Origin: an uncultured Clostridia bacterium
GTDB taxonomy: Bacteria > Bacillota > Clostridia > Oscillospirales > Ruminococcaceae
Assembly (NCBI GenBank): GCA_944382875.1
Contig: CALWNQ010000014.1
Coordinates: 1 to 64,000, forward strand
Length of the DNA stretch: 64,000 bases
Direction of reading: 5' to 3'
A program made the position numbers and the translations under genes. Positions 60,807 to 64,000 of this stretch are shown piece by piece (position 1 is the first letter of the stretch; each line of letters opens with the position of its first letter). A model generated the notes under the pieces. It saw only the letters and a list, made by a program, of their open reading frames with translations, was not told the origin of the DNA and made no database searches.

Positions 60807-62424
60807 ACTGATGCAGGAATTGGAGAAGCTGGAACAGGAAGACTCCGGCATTGGCGAGCCGCTTTCTCCGGCTCAGAATGAGCGGATCTGCCGAATGGCT
60901 CTAAACAAAATGAACGGGAATTTTGCGGCAGTATCTGCAAAAACAGACAATCATGAGCAGACAAAAGGGGCGAAGAATATGGAAACAAAGAAAAAGACAG
61001 GGCGCACTCTGCGCCGGACAGCGCGTGTTGGTCTGATTGCGGCGGCACTTTTCTGTGCCAGTGCGGTAACAGTGTATGCGGTTGGGCCGGAACTTATCCA
61101 AATGCTCAGTGAGAAGATCGGATTTTTCCAGGATGCGCCTTCCAAGCAGGAGGTGGATAATCCTGTGGATGCGCCGCGGGGTAATTATACCGAAACTCAG
61201 CAGACGCTGGAAGCCTTTAACGCGCCGGTGGGACAAAGCGTCACGGACAACGGCGTTACTGTTACACTGGACAATATTTCGATGGATGTTTCCAGTATGG
61301 ACATTTTCCTGACGATTTCCGGGGAGGAGGCCATCCAGGCAGTCAAGGATATAGATGACTATGGTCCCCTGTGGAACAAGTTTTTTGGAACCGGTCCCAA
61401 TTTCTACTGGGCGAAAATCAACGGTAAAGAAATTGCCCAGTCGGATGTGGAGGACTGGTATCTGGATGATGATGGCAATCTGAAGCTCTGGCGGCACTAT
61501 ATTTTGACCGAAATGCCGGAAGGCGAGGAAATTACTGTCGAGCTGAATGAAACGGAGAGAGCTCTTGGAAAATCGGGTGAATGGTGCTTTACCGTAACAT
61601 TGGATGGTGCTTCGGTGCGGGCAGGCGGAAAGGTTGCGGAATCGGGCACCTATTCCATGCCGGAAACTGTCTACACGAATTTTGACGGATTTGGCTCTAC
61701 ACTGACCTTAAACAAGGATCTCGGACTGGAATACCTTGCTTTCGGGCCAAAAGGCGGCGTGATTGAGACCAATGTGACTGAGAAAAAAATGACCGACGCC
61801 AGTGGAAACGATGTCTATGCGTATGAGGGATTAGACGCCCAGATGCTCTATATTACCGACAATACCGGGAAAGAGCTCTATACGTCGCACTCCTCGGTGA
61901 ACGGCGGAGATGCTTTAAATCTGACGGCTCCGGATCCTTCGGCGACTTCTTTGACGCTGACACCCATGCGGTACTGCTTTGCAAATGAAGATGGCTCTAC
62001 TTCCGAAACCCGCACCATTACCACGGACGAACTCAAAAATGGCGCCAAGGTACCCACCAGTCAATACGGTGGATATACCGTAAAGGATTTTGCCATCCAA
62101 AACGGCGTCATCAGCTACGAACTGGTTCCCTATGGCTGGAACAGCATTAATGGTGAGATTCTGCGTCCGGATGACGAAGGAAAAATCAGCATGGTATCCG
62201 AAGAAGCTACCAATTTGCAGGACGGCGGAACCGCAACACTGCTTCACTCCGCGCTTCTGTCTTCGACCGTTGATCCGCAGACGGGCATCATCAGCGTACG
62301 CTATGATTATTACGCGGCAAGCGACGAAGAACTTGAGAGTATTACCGAATGGAAATACGAGTATTTTGACGTGGAGATGGATACCGAACACGCGATTACG
62401 GTAGAACTGGATGATGTAAAATGA
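60781..62424 (+). CDS. DUF4179 membrane protein, probable anti-sigma factor
   Basis: A 547-residue protein with a cytoplasmic head of about 75 residues (starting MRSSMEYPELMQELEKLEQED), one helix (ARVGLIAAALFCASAVTVYAV) and a DUF4179 domain from about residue 135 (FNAPVGQSVTDNGVTVTLDNISMDVSSMDIFL), followed by a long beta-rich outside part of about 350 residues. This is longer than most DUF4179 proteins. AAAGGAG ten bases before supports ATG 60781 rather than 60772. Overlap with the sigma gene suggests it holds that sigma factor at the membrane. Confidence 0.87.
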   Translation: MRSSMEYPELMQELEKLEQEDSGIGEPLSPAQNERICRMALNKMNGNFAAVSAKTDNHEQTKGAKNMETKKKTGRTLRRTARVGLIAAALFCASAVTVYAVGPELIQMLSEKIGFFQDAPSKQEVDNPVDAPRGNYTETQQTLEAFNAPVGQSVTDNGVTVTLDNISMDVSSMDIFLTISGEEAIQAVKDIDDYGPLWNKFFGTGPNFYWAKINGKEIAQSDVEDWYLDDDGNLKLWRHYILTEMPEGEEITVELNETERALGKSGEWCFTVTLDGASVRAGGKVAESGTYSMPETVYTNFDGFGSTLTLNKDLGLEYLAFGPKGGVIETNVTEKKMTDASGNDVYAYEGLDAQMLYITDNTGKELYTSHSSVNGGDALNLTAPDPSATSLTLTPMRYCFANEDGSTSETRTITTDELKNGAKVPTSQYGGYTVKDFAIQNGVISYELVPYGWNSINGEILRPDDEGKISMVSEEATNLQDGGTATLLHSALLSSTVDPQTGIISVRYDYYAASDEELESITEWKYEYFDVEMDTEHAITVELDDVK

Positions 62425-62440
62425 TCTTATAAAACAAATA

Positions 62441-62480
62441 ATCAAATAAAAGCCGTCCTTTTGGGCGGCTTTTATTTGAT
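62441..62480. terminator. Bidirectional terminator between DUF4179 and ABC genes
   Basis: ATCAAATAAAAGCCG(T)CC pairs with GG(G)CGGCTTTTATTTGAT: a long, nearly perfect stem with a small loop between two convergent units. Confidence 0.93.
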
Positions 62481-62535
62481 TGTGAAGATGTTGCAGAAAC
62501 AGTGGGGATATGTTCATATCACGATGATATGAGAG

Positions 62536-63159
62536 CTAAAGTTCTCTTTTTCGGTAGAACAAAATGGAAAGCCGCCAGGATAAAATATATAGTAGAATAG
62601 CGCCCCCGCAGATTAATCCCAACACGCCAGGCTGATTCATCAACAGTATTGTTTGAAATCCAAGTCCGGCCAGAATTGCTGCTATTGCACAAATAATCCC
62701 CATCATCAAATAAAAGGCAATCCGTCCTTTTTCCGCTCCGAATTTAAAGACGAAAGGAAGCAGGAGGGTTGGGCCGATCAGTCCTAAAACCAGAAGTGCC
62801 GCGCCTGTTGCGAACAACTCCGATAAGGAAAAATAACCATTTAGTTGCATCCGAACTGCGGCGGCTGCCATCGATACAAGCAGCGTACTACCTCCAAAAA
62901 TCAGTCCGATCAGGTATTTGACCGAAACCAGTTGAGCTTTGGAATAGGGGAGTGTTCCACTGTATAGCATCCATTTGTCCCGCTCATCGTAGGAAATCAG
63001 CGTCATGGGAATGATTCCCGCAATCATTGTGGGATAAATGATAAAAAAAATATTGTCCCCTCCAAAGAAAGAAATCGCTAAAAATATCGCTACAATGACT
63101 AAGAATGCCCGGCAGTATTTCGCCGCCATATAAAGATCCTTTAAAAGCAGCCCTTTCAT
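62536..63159 (-). CDS. ABC-2 family exporter permease
   Basis: A 207-residue membrane protein with six helices (AFLVIVAIFLAISFFGG, IIYPTMIAGIIPMTLIS, LIGLIFGGSTLLVSMAAAAV, LFATGAALLVLGLIGPTLLLPF, IAFYLMMGIICAIAAILAGLG, GLICGGAILLYILSWRLSILFY). SYDERDKWMLYSGTLPYSKAQLVSVKY is the conserved loop of small ABC-2 permeases in YtrB-type exporters. The ATG at 63159 is ten bases after AAAGGAG and close to the ATPase stop, so the two are coupled. Confidence 0.9.
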   Translation of the reverse strand: MKGLLLKDLYMAAKYCRAFLVIVAIFLAISFFGGDNIFFIIYPTMIAGIIPMTLISYDERDKWMLYSGTLPYSKAQLVSVKYLIGLIFGGSTLLVSMAAAAVRMQLNGYFSLSELFATGAALLVLGLIGPTLLLPFVFKFGAEKGRIAFYLMMGIICAIAAILAGLGFQTILLMNQPGVLGLICGGAILLYILSWRLSILFYRKREL

Positions 63160-63160
63160 A

Positions 63161-64000
63161 TTACGCACTCTCCTTTACCATAAAGATAAACAGTTCTTCT
63201 ATGCTGATAGGACTGACATTCATGCCACCCGGAATTTTGTCCCGCAGTACCAGTGCCTGTGCGCCATATGGAGAAATCTTTTTTCCTTTGATTGCGGTGG
63301 GATTCAATTCGGATAGCTGTTCTTTTGTACACTGCAGTAAGCCATATTGTTCCAGCAGCCGATCTTTTTCCTCGCAGAGCAGCAGTTTTCCCTTGTGCAA
63401 AAACGCGATATAATCGCAGATTTTTTCCAAATCGCTGACAATATGAGAGGAAATAAGCACAGAATGGCTTTCGTCTCTGGTAAACTCGCCGAACATTTCG
63501 ATCACTTCATCCCGCACGACCGGATCTAATCCCGAAGTCGCTTCGTCCAAAATCAGCAGCTTCGGGTGATGGGAAAGCGCTGCGGCAATTCCCAATTTCA
63601 TTTTCATTCCCCGGGAAAAGTCATGAAACGGTTTGTTGGAGGGTAAAGAGAGCTTTTTCAGATAATTTGTATATAAAACATCGTCCCATTTGGAAAAAGT
63701 GTGGCGCATAATGTTTCCCACCTGCTTTGCCGTCAGACATTCCGGAATTCCTACATCGTCCAGCACAACACCGATTTCCTGTTTGGAAAGTTTGAGATCC
63801 TTTTGATTATCTTGTCCAAAAATCGTAATGCTTCCGCTGTCTTTGCGGACCATATCGAGGATCAGTTTAATGGCAGTGCTTTTGCCTGCGCCGTTTTCTC
63901 CGATCAGCCCCATAATGCAGCCGCACGGCAGTGTGAGGTTGAGATGGTCCAGACAAAAATCTTGATATTGCTTGGTCAAATTCCGGATTTCCAACGCGTT
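63161..64000 (-). CDS. ABC transporter ATPase, YtrB-like (start lies beyond the right edge)
   Basis: At least 280 residues. Walker A GENGAGKST, signature FSRGMKMKLGIAAALSHHP, Walker B LLILDEATSGLDP and switch His in SSHIVSDLEKI are intact. A C-terminal extension of about 65 residues ends ISIEELFIFMVKESA. The frame stays open to the edge (N-A-L-E-I-R-N before the first visible residues), and a TTG at 63994 lacks a visible ribosome site, so the true start is probably just outside. Together with the permease it forms a small antibiotic- or envelope-stress-type exporter often run by a GntR regulator; none is visible here. Confidence 0.92.
   Translation of the reverse strand, partial: NALEIRNLTKQYQDFCLDHLNLTLPCGCIMGLIGENGAGKSTAIKLILDMVRKDSGSITIFGQDNQKDLKLSKQEIGVVLDDVGIPECLTAKQVGNIMRHTFSKWDDVLYTNYLKKLSLPSNKPFHDFSRGMKMKLGIAAALSHHPKLLILDEATSGLDPVVRDEVIEMFGEFTRDESHSVLISSHIVSDLEKICDYIAFLHKGKLLLCEEKDRLLEQYGLLQCTKEQLSELNPTAIKGKKISPYGAQALVLRDKIPGGMNVSPISIEELFIFMVKESA

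Noticed and set aside
1-64000. Mobile element or genomic island boundaries
   Set aside because: No transposase, integrase, tRNA attachment site or flanking repeat was found; the sugar island looks like ordinary chromosomal content.

Overview
The window is a stretch of chromosome from a spore-forming Firmicute of class Clostridia, most likely an Oscillospirales/Ruminococcaceae-type gut anaerobe. This rests on spoVT, AbrB- and LacI/AraC-type regulators, a CIRCE-controlled clpB, NiaR control of niacin uptake, FabK-type fatty acid synthesis, a GTP-type PEP carboxykinase, DUF5685/DUF4367/DUF4179 proteins, strong AGGAGG ribosome sites and U-tailed hairpin terminators. The species cannot be fixed by eye. 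I saw no rRNA, tRNA, CRISPR, IS element or phage gene.

Layout. 1-9.9 kb: zinc-ribbon membrane protein (cut by the left edge), prfB, an ANT(6)-like adenylyltransferase, three cyclophilins in a row (the first with a degenerate active site), GTP-PEPCK, and a DUF5685 / J-domain / membrane-protein trio. 9.9-13.9 kb: niaR and niaX with a clear NiaR box, then clpB under CIRCE. 14.1-18.3 kb: an AraC regulator divergent from a GH31 glycosidase and a UroD-fold protein that keeps the zinc motif of methyltransferases. 18.5-34.5 kb: a carbohydrate island with an ABC importer (two permeases and a binding lipoprotein, no ATPase), a LacI regulator, an (alpha/alpha)6 glycosidase, two GH65 phosphorylases, beta-phosphoglucomutase, a GH36 enzyme and a sodium:solute symporter. 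Two nearly identical LacI-type operators precede the ABC genes and a third precedes the glycosidase operon. This suggests one regulon in which imported alpha-linked oligosaccharides are cut by phosphorolysis and beta-glucose 1-phosphate is turned into glucose 6-phosphate.

34.6-49.8 kb: an alpha/beta hydrolase, glyA, an AraC/GyrI-like regulator, a 46-residue cysteine-rich peptide, and a minus-strand fatty acid operon (fabH-fabK-fabG-fabF-accB-fabZ-accC-accD-accA-acpP) with fabD divergent, followed by manA, an MGMT/ATL-family protein and a 146-residue protein with 27 cysteines. 49.9-57.3 kb (minus strand): a two-component system followed by a membrane-anchored protein and a large lipoprotein, then an ABC exporter whose permease is an internally duplicated fusion and whose ATPase is broken by a one-base frameshift. 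57.5-62.4 kb: two sigma-factor/anti-sigma modules on either side of spoVT. 62.5-64 kb: a YtrB/ABC-2 type transporter running off the right edge.

The best candidates for undescribed biology are the response regulator/kinase/anchored protein/lipoprotein/fused-permease locus, the double-GH65 island with its operators, the UroD-fold zinc protein beside GH31, and the two cysteine-rich orphan proteins.
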